From Pyrenophora tritici-repentis (lineage: Eukaryota; Ascomycota; Dothideomycetes; Pleosporales; Pleosporaceae), in assembly GCF_003171515.1 (NCBI RefSeq), contig NC_089399.1, positions 3,038,001 to 3,102,000 on the forward strand: a DNA stretch of 64,000 nt, in the 5' to 3' direction. Positions 1 to 10,903 of the stretch are shown piece after piece. The translations under genes were made by a program, and so were the position numbers. Every line of letters begins with the position of its first letter. The stretch's first letter is position 1. Under the pieces are notes generated by a model. That model saw only the letters and a program-made list of their open reading frames with translations. It had not been told where the DNA came from and made no database searches.

Positions 1-781
1 ATCAAATCTGTGCTCAAGTTCGCCGCCGAAAAGGGCCTCGTCGTCATCGCCGACGAAGTCTACCAAACCAACGTCTTCATCGGCGAGTTCATCTCCTTCA
101 AGAAGGCGCTACGTGAACTACAAAAGGAGACACCAGGCCAGTACGACCACATCGAGCTTGCATCGCTACACTCGGTCTCCAAGGGCATGGTCGGCGAGTG
201 CGGACACCGCGGCGGCTACTTTGAGCTCATCGGTTTCGATCCAGAGGTCGCACAGGAAATATACAAGTTCGTCTCCATTCAGCTCTGCCCCCCTGTTCTC
301 GGCCAGTGCATCATCGAGATGATGGTCAACCCACCCAAGGAAGGAGAGCCGAGTTACGAACTCTACAAGCAGGAGTACGATGGCATCTTCAACGGCTTGA
401 AGAAGCGTGCGTATGCTTTGTATGAGGCGTTCAAGCAGATGGAGGGTGTCGAGTGCAGTGAGCCACAGGTCAGTTTACCCCCATCATTCCCTCTCTCTCA
501 CAACATCCTTTACTGACATTTTTTAGGGCTCCATGTACCTCTTCCCCACCATCCACCTCCCTGAGAAGGCCATCGAGCAGGCTAAGAAGGAGGGTCGTGC
601 ACCAGATGAATTCTACTGCTTCCGCATGCTCGATGCCACAGGTGTTTGTGTCGTTGCTGGTACTGGGTTTGGACAAAAGGAAAACACTCTGCATTTCAGG
701 ACTACGTTCTTGGCTCCAGGCACGGACTGGACAGGCAGGATTGTCAAGTTTCATGAGGAGTTTATGAAGGAGTTTAAGTAG
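1..781 (+). CDS. ALT1: Alanine aminotransferase, C-terminal part (gene runs off the left edge)
   Basis: PLP-dependent class I/II aminotransferase that interconverts alanine and 2-oxoglutarate with pyruvate and glutamate. Two exons are visible: 1..468 and 527..781. The 58-nt intron has a GTCAGT donor and a TTTTAG acceptor. The frame is open through position 1, so the N-terminal half lies outside the window and no start codon belongs to this piece. The segment VIADEVYQ is the strand carrying the conserved Asp and Tyr. SLHSVSKGMVGECGHRGGYF holds the Schiff-base lysine in the SKG context and the GECG.RGGY signature typical of alanine rather than aspartate aminotransferases. The end (HFRTTFLAPG, then a helix with FHEEFMKEFK) matches the usual C-terminus. 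Nothing in the visible part is damaged. Cytosolic versus mitochondrial form cannot be judged without the N-terminus. Confidence 0.93.
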
Positions 782-1122
782 ACAGTGGCTATCTTGATGG
801 TGTGAATGATCTAGACCACGAGAAGGATGATGGTCATGATGAATGAAATGTTAAGATTATGCAAAGTGCTACTTTGGTGTGAGACTTGATGGTAAAGATA
901 TGAGTGATATGCGAGTGAAGTAGAGGAAGGTTTGGATTGGGTGTGTGGGTGTAGAGAATGTGTGAAGAGTGTAGGTTTGTATTTCGAACCTACTTTACAA
1001 GTCTATTACTTCATACCAACTATTCACCATCCGTCATTTGTTATCCATTGCACATTACTACACCTGCCCTTTGCTAGATATGTTGTCCCTCTCAAGATCA
1101 TATATCCATGTTCTTTGGCGGA
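782..1122. other. Intergenic, 3' flanks of two converging genes
   Basis: This lies between the aminotransferase stop and the end of a small minus-strand gene. I see no coding frame, repeat or RNA gene here. Confidence 0.5.
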
Positions 1123-1641
1123 TTAAGATCGAGATCGAGAGCTAGAACTGTTGTTCCCCGTGTTCGACGAGCTCCCCCCACTGCCCGAACCACCAGACGT
1201 AGTATTCCTCGTATTCGAACCGCTACCCGAACCAGCCGAACCAGCCGAACCACCCGACGTAGTGTTCCTCGTATTCGCCGTCGAGGCCGCCGTCCGACCT
1301 ATATTATCCGGATGTTGCGACGAAGTCGGGCAATGGGGTGACCAACAGTCGTCATTTGGATTCACTATTAGCCAACGCACTCGGTGGTTGCCTCTGCCAT
1401 CGAAATCGATCCTGGCCTGTTTCTCTGAGTCGAAGCACCTAAGAGGAGGTTAGCGGGGATGGGTATGGGAAGGTGGAAGGGGTGGTGTGGGAACGTACAT
1501 TTTGATGGGCTTGTGGAGTAGATGGGAGAGAGGTTGTTTGGTTTGTCGGTCTTGCGTAAATATGAAGAAGATGGTGTGTTTGTGTTGCTGAATGTGGAAA
1601 GGGTTGGCTGCAGAGGTCGAGTTTAGAGGCTGGAGGACGCA
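1123..1641 (-). CDS. Hypothetical protein with Gly/Ser/Asn-rich tail, two exons
   Basis: Coding-like minus-strand region. Exon 2 (1438..1123) reads CFDSEKQARIDFDGRGNHRV, then RWLIVNPNDD, and then a low-complexity tail in which NTRNTTSGGS occurs twice with AGSAGSGSGS between and SSSSRSRS at the end. A clean 60-nt intron (1498..1439, donor GTACGT, acceptor CTCTTAG) joins it in frame to an upstream stretch that is open from 1641 and ends LLHKPIK. The only Met near the junction is the codon split by the intron (AT|G). Translation therefore either starts at a split ATG, or an upstream exon supplies the start. I do not recognise a family. The repeats at 1185-1275 could be unstable in length. Confidence 0.45.
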
Positions 1642-2908
1642 TTAAGTAGGCTATGGCGAAGGAGAGAGTCATAGAGAGTTGGATGTGGGACTAAGAGGTA
1701 AGTGGGAGATGAGCATGAGCATTGACATGAGTCCATGGTGGAGTCAAGAGGATGGAGTCAAGAAGGTGCAACTGGCGGTGTACTGTAAGAAAGAGAAGGC
1801 ACAGCCATGAGGGTGAAGTCAAGGGCATGCAGCAAGAGACGTAGGAAGAAAATGAGTCAATACGGCGGATCTGAGACGATGCAGTCGAAAGGAAGGAGGC
1901 AAGACAAAGATGCCAAGAGGGTAGAGTCGAAGGGAAGGAGCGAAGAGGGATGAACCAGGAAGTTACGGCCAAGAGCGTACAGTCGCAGCGTAGAATAAGG
2001 AAGTTGCTGACCAGAACGCAAAGCCAACGAGGTGAAGTCATGAGTATATAGTCAAACCCTAACAGTCAACCCATACACCCAACACCAACCAGGTTCCACC
2101 ACATACGACACATCATACTCACTCCATCCACCCAGCCCCAATGTAAAACACGGCACAGTTGCGTTAACATGATTGTATGAGATGTAGGGTCCGATCACCC
2201 TAGTATTGTCGCTTTGGCGAGGCCCTCACTGCGACCTAGGAACACATCATACTACCAACAACAGCACGTGCGCAGTAATAGCGAGAATTTTGCTTTCATT
2301 TATTGGGAAAGCTCCATGATCTAAAACATTCCATACCTATACCTTCTACGCTAAACATCTTCCACAGCGGAGTCTAGCGATGCCCCGCACACCCCAAGTG
2401 CAACATCTGATATCGCACTTGCACAGGGCTGACCACCCTTCCCATCTGCCTCAAGATAAGACTACCTCACTGTTAGTATAAGTAATCATTACGACACAAG
2501 TTTTCCATGCAAGCCAAACCAGAATGGGAAATTGTTGCGGAAACCAATTGTTTACTTATGCATTTTCCGCCGTGACAGCACGAAGGGCTGTTACGTCAAC
2601 TACAGACGTTACTGAAGCTGTTTATATGTAGGACGAAATTTTAGTTGTTGTGCACACCGGTTACACACTTCTGTGGGGATTTGGTGAGAGAGCTAGTTGT
2701 GGAAGGCGAACGGAGAAGGAGGGTAATGGACAGTGTCTATATATACGAATGAATGAGATGGGAAGGAACCTCCTGTATTGGCCAAATCCGGGGGCACTGT
2801 AACGATCTTCTGATAAATCAAATATTTTATTCGTGACTACATAGTAGACAATGCTGTTTCTAGCGAATGTGAAATCCCTACTCAACCTGTACATGCAACA
2901 CTCAAATT
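1642..2908. other. Intergenic, no convincing gene
   Basis: Between about 1690 and 2040 the plus strand carries many loosely spaced GAGTC/GAAGTC words, which give a long but compositionally odd minus-strand open frame. I do not regard it as a gene. The rest shows no frame or repeat I can support. Confidence 0.45.
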
Positions 2909-3961
2909 TCATCCTCTCCACCCAGCCCTCCACCAGAGCCCCTCCATCCTGCCTCTCACCTCCTCACACCTACCCCTTGCTTCCTCGTACGCACGACCCA
3001 AGCGCTCCGTGTCCCGCCTCAAGACGTTGAAATTGTGGGTTGCGCGTTGAGCGGCTTGGAGTATTTGCTCGCGCTTCCTTTCTCTCATGATTTCTTCGGT
3101 GGTGGGGTAATGGTGATGTTGGGGAATTGGCTGTCGCTGTTGTTGTTGTGGTCTGTAGTAAGGACGATTGGGATTCGGAGTGTGGGAAGGATGCGGGGTA
3201 TACACTATCGGCGGTGGGGTATATGTGTATCCGACTTCTTGTTTCAAAGAGTTGAACAAGGGGGTGAAACTTGTTGTGTGTGCCGAGGGTAGGGAGGCGG
3301 TGATGGGCGTAGTGATATGGGATGTGCGGATTGGTGGGAGGTGGATGAGGCGTTTTGTGCGTGGTGTTACGGGTGCGAGGGCCGTAGCTGTGTTGTCTTG
3401 TTCCTTTTCTATCGTAGCAGTGGAGACGGTCAGGGATGGTGATGGGAGGGCGTGAAATTTGTCGTCGACTGCGCTGCTGGTATACTCGTAGGATAGCTTT
3501 TGAGTCTTGGACACCATGGTGTCATTCTCGTCATCGTCACCATCCTCTCGTTCCTGTCGAATACTGTACTTCCTCTTTCCTTTTCCCTTTTCTGTCTCAC
3601 TAGTTACACCCTGCATCTCCTTCCCCCTCATCATCCTTCTCACACTGTCACATGCCGCTTCTACATCATCCACTTCTAGCCCTGCGACTATCGCTCCTTG
3701 TGTCCCTCTGTATGACCCTTGCCGGATGCGCGCGTGGAAATAAGTGTTCAGCAAACTATATGCGCGGTCCGGCTGGTCGGGAGTCAGAGATGAGAGAGTA
3801 TCCAGGGCATGTAGAAGGGGGAGGGGGATTTGTGTAGATGTATCGTTGGAAAGGAGGGATTGGGGAAGGATTGAGGTAGAGGTCTCAAGAGACCAATTTT
3901 GTTGGATAGAGTGGATGAGGGATGATGGGGAGGTAGGTATGGAAGACTGCGATGGAGACAT
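2909..3961 (-). CDS. Hypothetical 350-aa protein, low-complexity centre and C-terminal helix
   Basis: Single-exon frame from ATG at 3961 to a stop at 2909. The N-terminal ~115 residues look folded and helical (LLHALDTLSSLTPDQPDRAY, then a helix of the VEAACDSVRRMMRGKEM kind). A charged and Ser/Thr-rich stretch follows, with a basic KGKGKRK patch and an acidic DGDDDEND patch. Then comes a Pro/Tyr/Gln/His-rich segment (YYRPQQQQRQPIPQHHHYP). The C-terminus is a predicted charged helix or coiled coil (TTEEIMRERKREQILQAAQR to EEVRGRMEGLWW). No enzyme motif or membrane segment is visible. Such architecture suggests a scaffold or nuclear protein, but that is a guess. Length and composition make a real gene likely. 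Confidence 0.72.
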   Translation of the reverse strand: MSPSQSSIPTSPSSLIHSIQQNWSLETSTSILPQSLLSNDTSTQIPLPLLHALDTLSSLTPDQPDRAYSLLNTYFHARIRQGSYRGTQGAIVAGLEVDDVEAACDSVRRMMRGKEMQGVTSETEKGKGKRKYSIRQEREDGDDDENDTMVSKTQKLSYEYTSSAVDDKFHALPSPSLTVSTATIEKEQDNTATALAPVTPRTKRLIHLPPIRTSHITTPITASLPSAHTTSFTPLFNSLKQEVGYTYTPPPIVYTPHPSHTPNPNRPYYRPQQQQRQPIPQHHHYPTTEEIMRERKREQILQAAQRATHNFNVLRRDTERLGRAYEEARGRCEEVRGRMEGLWWRAGWRG

Positions 3962-6009
3962 GATTCCGTGCCTGGTTCACTGGTCTCTTTCTAGTCAAGT
4001 CTTGGTGGGGAATTGCGATCTGAGGGTGTCGTTGCGATGGTGTGTTTTCGAGCCCGTGATGAGAACCAAAGCGGGAGCTGCGGAGAGATATCAAAATCCA
4101 ATATTGACAAAGCCAGAACGCGAACAAGGTAGATGAATTCAAGAACAAGGAATCTTCTTTGTATACAAGCTATTCGTCATGACGAGCGTGCGATCTAAGA
4201 GGCGCCTTTGTCTTAGTGGCTGGGCATTGTCTTACTTGCACACTCGAGTAAGAGACATTGTGCAGTGATTGCGAAACATGATTTTCCAAGCAACAGGTTT
4301 GTGAAGGTTAGCAGAAAGAACACAACTTTAGATTTTGGTTATCTGCTATTCGGGTAGCGGCCAAGTACTGTTAAAAGGCCCTTTTATGTGAAGTGAAAGA
4401 TAAGGCAAGCAGGAGCAACGAGCGAGATGTGATTTGGGGCTGAGTAGCAGAGACAATGTTTCATGTCGACGTGAATCAAGAGAATGAGTCGTGCGAATCG
4501 GCAACGAAGAAACGTGATGCACTGTACTGTATATGCCACTGGTCCGACTGCTTCAGTCTTTTCGATTGTGTCTATAGTTCGGGCGTCTTTTAGCAAATGA
4601 ATCACCATATTGATTGAGCGCGTGATTGCTGTAAACCAAAGGAAGTTTATTCGCAAAAACAATATCAAGTCCGTAAGCCGACAAATGATGACCGTAAGGA
4701 CGTCGTTTCATGCTCTTCTATGTATCAACGTATAACCTTTGGCTTGGCTATTCAGAATATATGCTCCTGAATATAGTGGCGGTAAGCGTACCCCAGCTTG
4801 CTTCGGAGTGAGGAAAACAGAAGCTGAGGCGACACAGATGTCTCGTCGATGGAAGTCTTCTTTAGGTTAGAAAACGAACAGAGCGTGCCCTGGACGGTGT
4901 ACTAGCGCATCTTGGAATAAGGGGACTACTTTACGGCTGAGATCCATAATAACTTTGTGGCGCAATCTTCTGGTCATCGGCTCCCCACGCGTGTCATCAG
5001 CCTTCGCCCATGATGCGCATGTGGATTTCTCGCGACAGCCCGCTCGCTATCGACACCCTAGGGAGTGAGTGGTATTGCGATGGCCCGCGAATTTGCTGCG
5101 TCGATGTAATCCTTTTAAGTCTTTATATGCCACTCGATTATGACCGCATGGTTTCAGCTCGACTCAGTTGGGCAAGGTTTGTGACACCCGTTAGCCTTGA
5201 CGGAAAAGATTCTCCACAATCACCCCTATACATTCACAGGACATCAGGTGTGGAGAGATATTGTTAGATTTCCAGTCAAGTTGAGTTGAATGTCATGATG
5301 CGGCAGCGACTATGGCACTATGTCCATCAGCGCATGTCTTCCAAAGGTGATTTTGACGAGAGCTCTACTGAGCTCTTTCGATACTCGCCTCTTCTAAAAG
5401 TAAAAATGCCGACCACAATACATATGATAATCTTATCGTATCGCGCAACGGAGCCAAAGAAGTGGAGCGTACTTTTGAGCCACACTTACAGCGATGGACA
5501 ACGGGAGTGGCTGAGAGCGGGAAGTGCGCTAAATCACATCAACAAGCCACCATTCTTGGGCAACAATGAAGCACATCGCATTAGTGAGCGGTAGCATTTG
5601 AAACAATTCAATAATGATACCAATGAATATAAAGCATCAAAGAGATATCGAAGTAACTTTGCTGGGTGTGACAACATATGCACCATTCAATGTTACGTCA
5701 TCTAGCGTCTTGGCACAGCGAAACGTATCTTCGGAGACGTGCGTCAGCATCACAGCGCAATATCAACAATTCTCACATTGAGAATTCACCTCATAGAATA
5801 TTTGTAATTTAATTAGCCGCTAGGTATCCATCGATTTACCGGTAGAGAGTATTCGGAAGATCACTCACCGGAGCTCAGACAGAGCAAGACAGGCTCGGAA
5901 GTTGCGCACACTGGTACTCGGTACCAAGACACGGCCATCCACGCTGGCGCATGTTGAAAAAAATACGCAAGGAGAGTGTATCATTCGGAACTTATGAGAC
6001 CCCACTGCC
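3962..6009. other. Intergenic, about 2 kb without a supported gene
   Basis: Only short frames without protein-like composition occur on either strand. I found no inverted repeats, tRNA-like sequence or transposon remnant here. Confidence 0.45.
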
Positions 6010-6309
6010 CTACTTCGCGATCGCAAGACCACCTGCATCTTGCATATCCCTAGCTGACATCCGGTAATTGTTGTATCCCGGTGCTATGCTCATGTACTGA
6101 GCCGTAATTGTCCATTCCATCCGAACACACCGTGTGCCTTTTGCGCGAGAACTCCCGGTGTCGATACCGATGATAGAAAATGCAAATGTGGAGAAGTTGA
6201 CAGCAGAATCTACCTCCATAGCGGCATTACCGTTGACTTTCCATGCCGCTCCTGGTACTATGCCGATAAATCCAGCGCCGAAATAGTCCAATGGTTCTCT
6301 GAGAGTCCT
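6010..6309 (-). pseudogene. Continuation of the 6310-6552 frame beyond an in-frame TGA
   Basis: Directly after the TGA that ends the frame at 6310, the same reading frame continues with RTLREPLDYFGAGFIGIVPG and stays open to a stop at 6010. The composition is protein-like (a Gly/Val/Ala-rich segment, then TITAQYMSIAPGYNNY). It has no ATG near its start; the first codon that could serve is TTG. The simplest readings are one gene with a nonsense change (CGA to TGA would fit), an unspliced intron I could not define, or readthrough. I recognise no family. Confidence 0.35.
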
Positions 6310-6552
6310 TCACTGTGGGCGGAGAATGCCTTCAGCAGCTTCGCGATCGCCCATCAACTCTTCCTCTTCGTAATCTGCAGGTCGACGCCGGAGCTCCTCG
6401 GCACGTTCCGCTTCCCTGATTGCCCGGAGACGTGCATTCTCCATATGTTCGTTGTACCGGTTTTGGATGTAGATTGTGGTGTCTGTCAGTGCGGAGACGA
6501 GGAAACTGGCGATGCGGTAGGAAGGTGATGTACCTTCACCGACTGTAGACAT
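6310..6552 (-). CDS. Small hypothetical protein with charged C-terminal helix
   Basis: 80-residue frame that probably starts at the ATG at 6552 (MSTVGEGTSPSYRIASF). A longer upstream start at 6609 adds a sequence of unlikely composition. A short hydrophobic segment (IASFLVSALTDTTIYI) is followed by a strongly charged helix (NARLRAIREAERAEELRRRP) and an acidic end. It resembles a small tail-anchored or membrane-associated coiled-coil protein, but no family is recognised. It stops at a TGA beyond which the frame stays open for another 100 codons, so this may be only the 5' half of a damaged gene. Confidence 0.45.
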   Translation of the reverse strand: MSTVGEGTSPSYRIASFLVSALTDTTIYIQNRYNEHMENARLRAIREAERAEELRRRPADYEEEELMGDREAAEGILRPQ

Positions 6553-7527
6553 AATGATTGTTGATATTTCGTGTAAAGTGTGTGAGATGAGTGCGGTTGG
6601 TATTAGCAAGAGCTTTAGGTCTGATGTGGCTGAGCAAGGTTGCGTGTTGGATGGGTGGGTTTAGTTGTTGCGAATGGCGGGTAAGGTGGTGTGGTTGGCC
6701 CTGCAGGAGGGTTTCCATGGGTCGTCGCTGGGGGACGGTACCGCGGTGAAGGCGGGTATGCTGCAGAAGACTTCACTGTGCAGCTGTGTCATCGTAAAAT
6801 CGCATTCAAAGATGGTTATCACGTGCGGAACCACCGCCTTTACGCTTCAGTAGCGGGGCCTGCGTCATCGTTCTGAAATTCCCTGCATCACTCACAAACC
6901 GATAGTGTGGCATATTTCGTGACCTTCGTTATGGCCATCATCTATCCTATCCAGGTTCCAATGTTGGAGCTCTGCGTACCCATTCTGATTAGATACGATA
7001 CGCAAGTATCGCCGAAACATACCTTCTATGGGATCTTTAGCAATCAATGATAGCTACAACTGCAGAACAGTGCTATAGAGTATCCATACTGTATGGGCTT
7101 GAGGTATCATTTCCAGCTGCCACTAGCGAAGATTTTGCGGCTAGGATTAGGCGACTCCGATTCGATAGTAGTGGTGAATAGAGAGAGATTGCGCGAGTCT
7201 CAAGTTCACTAGCAACATTGTGAGCTAGTTTCTAGAGCGACTTTCCATAGTTGAACAGTAGAATTGCAGCTTTCCAATCGGTACAGATACCCCCTTCTCT
7301 TTGATGGTATTTGATTTGTGAGCCAAAAATGAGTGGACAGGAACCCTCCTCCTCAATCATCGAAGACACAGCATGTCTCAATTGTGAAGCATGGTGTCGA
7401 AGTCTCAGCCTCGGGAAATATCAACATTGTCTCAGATACGGATTCCCGTACGCCATATCTGTCGTTCCATATTTTTCCTTCAATAATTAGACCGAAAGAT
7501 AGAAACTGACAAAAGAAACCTTTGAAC
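6553..7527. other. Intergenic with a proline-rich coding-like stretch on the minus strand
   Basis: On the minus strand from about 6795 down to a stop near 6620 the frame reads AAYPPSPRYRPPATTHGNPP, then AGPTTPPYPPFATTKPTHPT. This Pro/Tyr-rich tail looks like a terminal exon, but I could not find its upstream exons. The remaining sequence shows nothing I can support. Confidence 0.3.
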
Positions 7528-8469
7528 ATGCCTGGAAACCAAACGTCCGAAGAGTGCCATTGTGGTAGAAGCTATGCAGAAGCAATAGCCGGCACATGTC
7601 CCCAGGGACTTCATAACAGCCCTGATCTCACACCGCTAAATCGAAAAATCCACGCACAACCGTTCGTCCCGGCTACCTCATCTCGCGTTGCGATCTCCGA
7701 TTTTCGTGTACAAGACACGCCTGCTCGACAACCATGCCAGCCTCATAGGACTGGTAATAAACGCAAGATCCGCTGCGGAGATATCGTCAACATCCCTGTC
7801 ATCGAACAGTGCCGGGTGGAGAAACCACGACCAGACGATTTCAAGAAGAATGGTCTCTGCTACGCTGATAGAAAAGATTATGGAGGCGAGGTACCTGTGT
7901 ACTATGGAGATCGATACGCCGTTGTGATAGGCATTCATAGCGGGCCCTCCAGCTTCTATACCTGCTTGCCAATCTACAGCTTCGAAAACAAGGGTGTGAA
8001 CAAGCACCATTGGCAGGAAGCAACTCAGTACATTCTCTTACTGGAGGCACAAAAGGGTAACGAGACTGACGCGTCGATCAAGGACGCTGCTGAGCGGCAT
8101 CGCCACGTGCCAATCGAGTTCGCGGCTAGACTTGATAAAAGGTCATTCTTTAAGCCGCGCGAGTATTCTCTGATTTCACTGAGTCATCTGACGCCAGTGT
8201 ATCGCGTTAATCGTGTTGAGCAGACTTGGTCTCGTCTCGATGCTGATAGCTTTGACATGTTACTAGATGCATATCTGACATATACGCGTCTAGCTGCGAC
8301 GCCTTACGAAAAGCGTAGAAAAATGGAATGGGAGCCGTTCAATTGGATGGTTGAGCCTTTTGCAGGGCCAGAAGGGGCCAAAGAAAAGGGAAAGAAGCGC
8401 GAAGCGTCTCCCGGAGATGGCCCATCAGAGAAGCGAAAGACGCAGACACGTAAGGGTGGAGCGAACTAG
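7528..8469 (+). CDS. Hypothetical protein, DUF6590-like domain
   Basis: Single-exon gene with its start at ATG 7528 (MPGNQTSEECHCGRSYAEAI). An in-frame TTG two codons upstream is not needed. The 313-residue product has a disordered N-terminus. A globular middle follows (CGDIVNIPVIEQCRVEKPR, then YYGDRYAVVIGIHSGPSSFY, TCLPIYSFENKG, IEFAARLDKRSFFKPREYSL and ISLSHLTPVYRV). The C-terminus is Lys-rich with two nuclear-localisation-like patches (KEKGKKREAS and EKRKTQTRK). The order of a recurring fungal DUF6590-type domain can be recognised: a beta strand with VV..., the LPIYSF.NKG turn, then a hydrophobic R.D... strand and a VYRV.HVE-type ending. Its function is unknown; many fungi carry several divergent copies. 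Assignment to this family is an inference from pattern only. Confidence 0.7.
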   Translation: MPGNQTSEECHCGRSYAEAIAGTCPQGLHNSPDLTPLNRKIHAQPFVPATSSRVAISDFRVQDTPARQPCQPHRTGNKRKIRCGDIVNIPVIEQCRVEKPRPDDFKKNGLCYADRKDYGGEVPVYYGDRYAVVIGIHSGPSSFYTCLPIYSFENKGVNKHHWQEATQYILLLEAQKGNETDASIKDAAERHRHVPIEFAARLDKRSFFKPREYSLISLSHLTPVYRVNRVEQTWSRLDADSFDMLLDAYLTYTRLAATPYEKRRKMEWEPFNWMVEPFAGPEGAKEKGKKREASPGDGPSEKRKTQTRKGGAN

Positions 8470-8800
8470 GACGATAGAAGAGAACGAAATGGAGTGGCTG
8501 GTAAGAAGAGAACTGGGTAGCGTCATGCGCTAGCTCGCACGGCCCATCCCAGCGTCGTCATCCCGCAACAAAGACACATCACGTGGGCGATTTAATGTCA
8601 GCAATATTTTTTTATGTTTGGTATTAGGTGTTCGCATTAGATAGATAAATCAGCAAATAGCACGGCTTCTAAAGAACCAGTGTACTCACTGCCATCATAT
8701 CTAGCTTCCTACATTACGACTAAATGGGGTATATTTCGTTCCAGAGCCATTCAAACTCTCATCGGCATCACTGCATTAACAACCATGTACGTGCACAAAC
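8470..8800. other. Intergenic between convergent genes
   Basis: About 330 bp between the stop codons of the DUF6590-like gene and the PTR2 gene. It presumably holds both 3' UTRs. No other structure is seen. Confidence 0.5.
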
Positions 8801-10903
8801 TTAGATCTTCTCAGAAGCGTGGTTTGCGGCAAGGCTCGCGCGCCTCTCCTCGTTGACGCTCTGGCGTGCCTCGATGTCAGCGGCCTGACCCTCCGTGCCA
8901 AGGTGACCGGTGGGCAGCAGGTTGAGCTGGTCTTCCTGCTTGTCCATAGTGCGGTAGGCAAAGAAGAAGGCGATACCGGTGACGAAGGAGATGATGGCCA
9001 CACTGCCGTAGTTCCAGGTAATGTGGGGATCGGCGGTGAGGGGAGTAAAGGCCTGGGCAATGGCAGCTGAGAAGGCGGTGGTGAAGAGCTGGACGGACTG
9101 GACGAGCGACCTCATGTTCTTTGGTGCCTTGGTGAAGGCGTACTCGAGAGTTGTCACGGATGCGAAAATCTCAGAGATGGCAATGAGAACGTAGACACCG
9201 GTGACGGCCCAGACAGTGATGCCGGACTTGTATTTGGGGTCGTGGGTCTCGTAGTAACCGGAGGTCTTGTAGATGTAGTGCTGGAGAACGGCAGCCCAGA
9301 CCATGGCAAAAGCTCCGAGGATGAAACCAGCGGTAATCTTCTTGATGGGAGTGAAACGGATGCCTCGCTTGCGGAGGAATGGGTAAATAAGGCTATCCAT
9401 AACTAGAAGGTTGTCAGTTGATTCAGATCGATATAGAAGAGCAATGCTTACTGGGCACAATGATGATAATGGCAATAGGGTCCAAGTTGGAGAGAATGTC
9501 GTTGGGAACACCGCCTAGATGCATGGTACCGCACATTTGAGTCAAGTTGGAGTCCATCTGGCGGTAAGCTAGCCAAAAGATGGGGACCCAGAAGAAGACG
9601 GAGCAGGCAGCAAAACCACGAGCAACCTCATCAACCCAGGCATCGTCAAAGTTGTACCAGGATGGCTTGTTGGCGCCAAGAGTGGAGGGCTTGACGGCGT
9701 TCCACATAGTGCCTGAGTTCCAGTTCTTGTAGGTGGTGACTGGGTTGACGCTCATTCCGTTGCCGAGAGCCTTGAAGAGGAGCTTGAAAGCTGGTCCCAT
9801 GACGTTGCCGCTTGGGGGACGGAGAATATAGAACTTCTTGCAGAAGATGAGAACTGGGAGAGCGATAATGAACATGATGGTGGGGATCAGGTATGCCAGC
9901 CAGAAGCCAACGTATCTTTCCGCGTACACCATGCTGATTTGACCAACCAGGGCACCAATATTGATGAAGAAGTAGAACCAGTCTAGAAACAGAATTAGTT
10001 GGTATTCAGTAGATTCCACAAAAACGAAGACTTACTGTAAATACGTGTGACAGTGACAGCAGGATCAACAATGACACGCTCTGTACCGCGGGTCTCAACA
10101 CGCATCTTCTCCTGAGGAACTTGCTCGGCAATCAAAGGGGCGATGTTGGGCTTGAATGTTCCAGTTCCGAGACCCATGATGATGAGACCGAGAATGAAAA
10201 CACCGAGGGAAGTGTTCGAGTTCTTGAGAACAGAGGGGGCAGCGGAGGCGACAAGGATCAAGTGACCAATCTCGGCAACGAGGACGGAGTAGAGAATGGT
10301 CTTGTAACGACCAAGGTACGTGTCGGCGATCCAAGCTCCGAGGAGAGGGCAGACGTAGACCCAGAAGGCGTTGAAGGTGGTCAAGCTGAAAGCCACCTGT
10401 TTGCCCATGTTCAAGGCACCAGGTTGAGCCTCAGCATCGTCTGGGTTAAGAGCAGCTCCAGTAGGCGTCACTAATGGCTTGGCAATAAAGTTGGAGTACA
10501 CAGCAATAGTTCCGTAGTAACTCATGCGCTCGACCAATTCAACAAAGGCAATCTAATTGCAAAGTCAACAACTGTGTCACGTGCGCTCTGCATAGGAATT
10601 GCGTACAGTGAAGATCTTCCACGGGATCCTGGCAGGAACACGGCGAAGAGTCGCGAGCTCCTCTGTGGTGGGGAAGTCATCGGCCTCGTCGAGGTAGCTG
10701 TCTTGGAGTGTCGCCTTGCCCTCAGAATGGAGGTAGGCAGGTGCAGTAGTTGTGTGAAGCTCGGGGTGCTTGCGCGTTGGGTCTCCCGAGGCGTCAATGA
10801 GAGAGGGGTCCAAGCCTACAGCTTGCTGCAGGGGTAATTAGCAGTGGTAACGGTTTGATATGACAGTATCACGTACAACTTCACCGGCGTCACCAATAGG
10901 CAT
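8801..10903 (-). CDS. PTR2: PTR2-type di/tripeptide transporter (POT family), five exons
   Basis: Proton-coupled plasma-membrane importer of di- and tripeptides. Exons: 10903..10877, 10825..10607, 10552..10036, 9982..9452 and 9402..8801. The four introns are 49-54 nt with GTACGT, GTACGC, GTAAGT and GTAAGC donors. All joins keep frame and give about 631 aa. The soluble N-terminus is followed by VELVERMSYYGTIAVYSNFI, the first POT signature helix. LLGAWIADTYLGRYKTI is the conserved A.D...G...T loop, and DWFYFFINIGALVGQ is the second PTR2 signature FY..IN.G. A long central loop (about 330-430) is typical of fungal members. The C-terminal half keeps FFWVPIFWLAY and the last transmembrane helices ending FFFAYRTMDKQED. 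The start at 10903 is chosen because its short 27-nt first exon splices cleanly. No damage is seen; nitrogen-source control is usual in the family but no site was identified. Confidence 0.92.

Noticed and set aside
1691..2041. 116-codon minus-strand frame
   Set aside because: Caused by degenerate GAGTC-rich repetition; its composition is biased to Leu/Ser/Cys/Trp and no motif is present.
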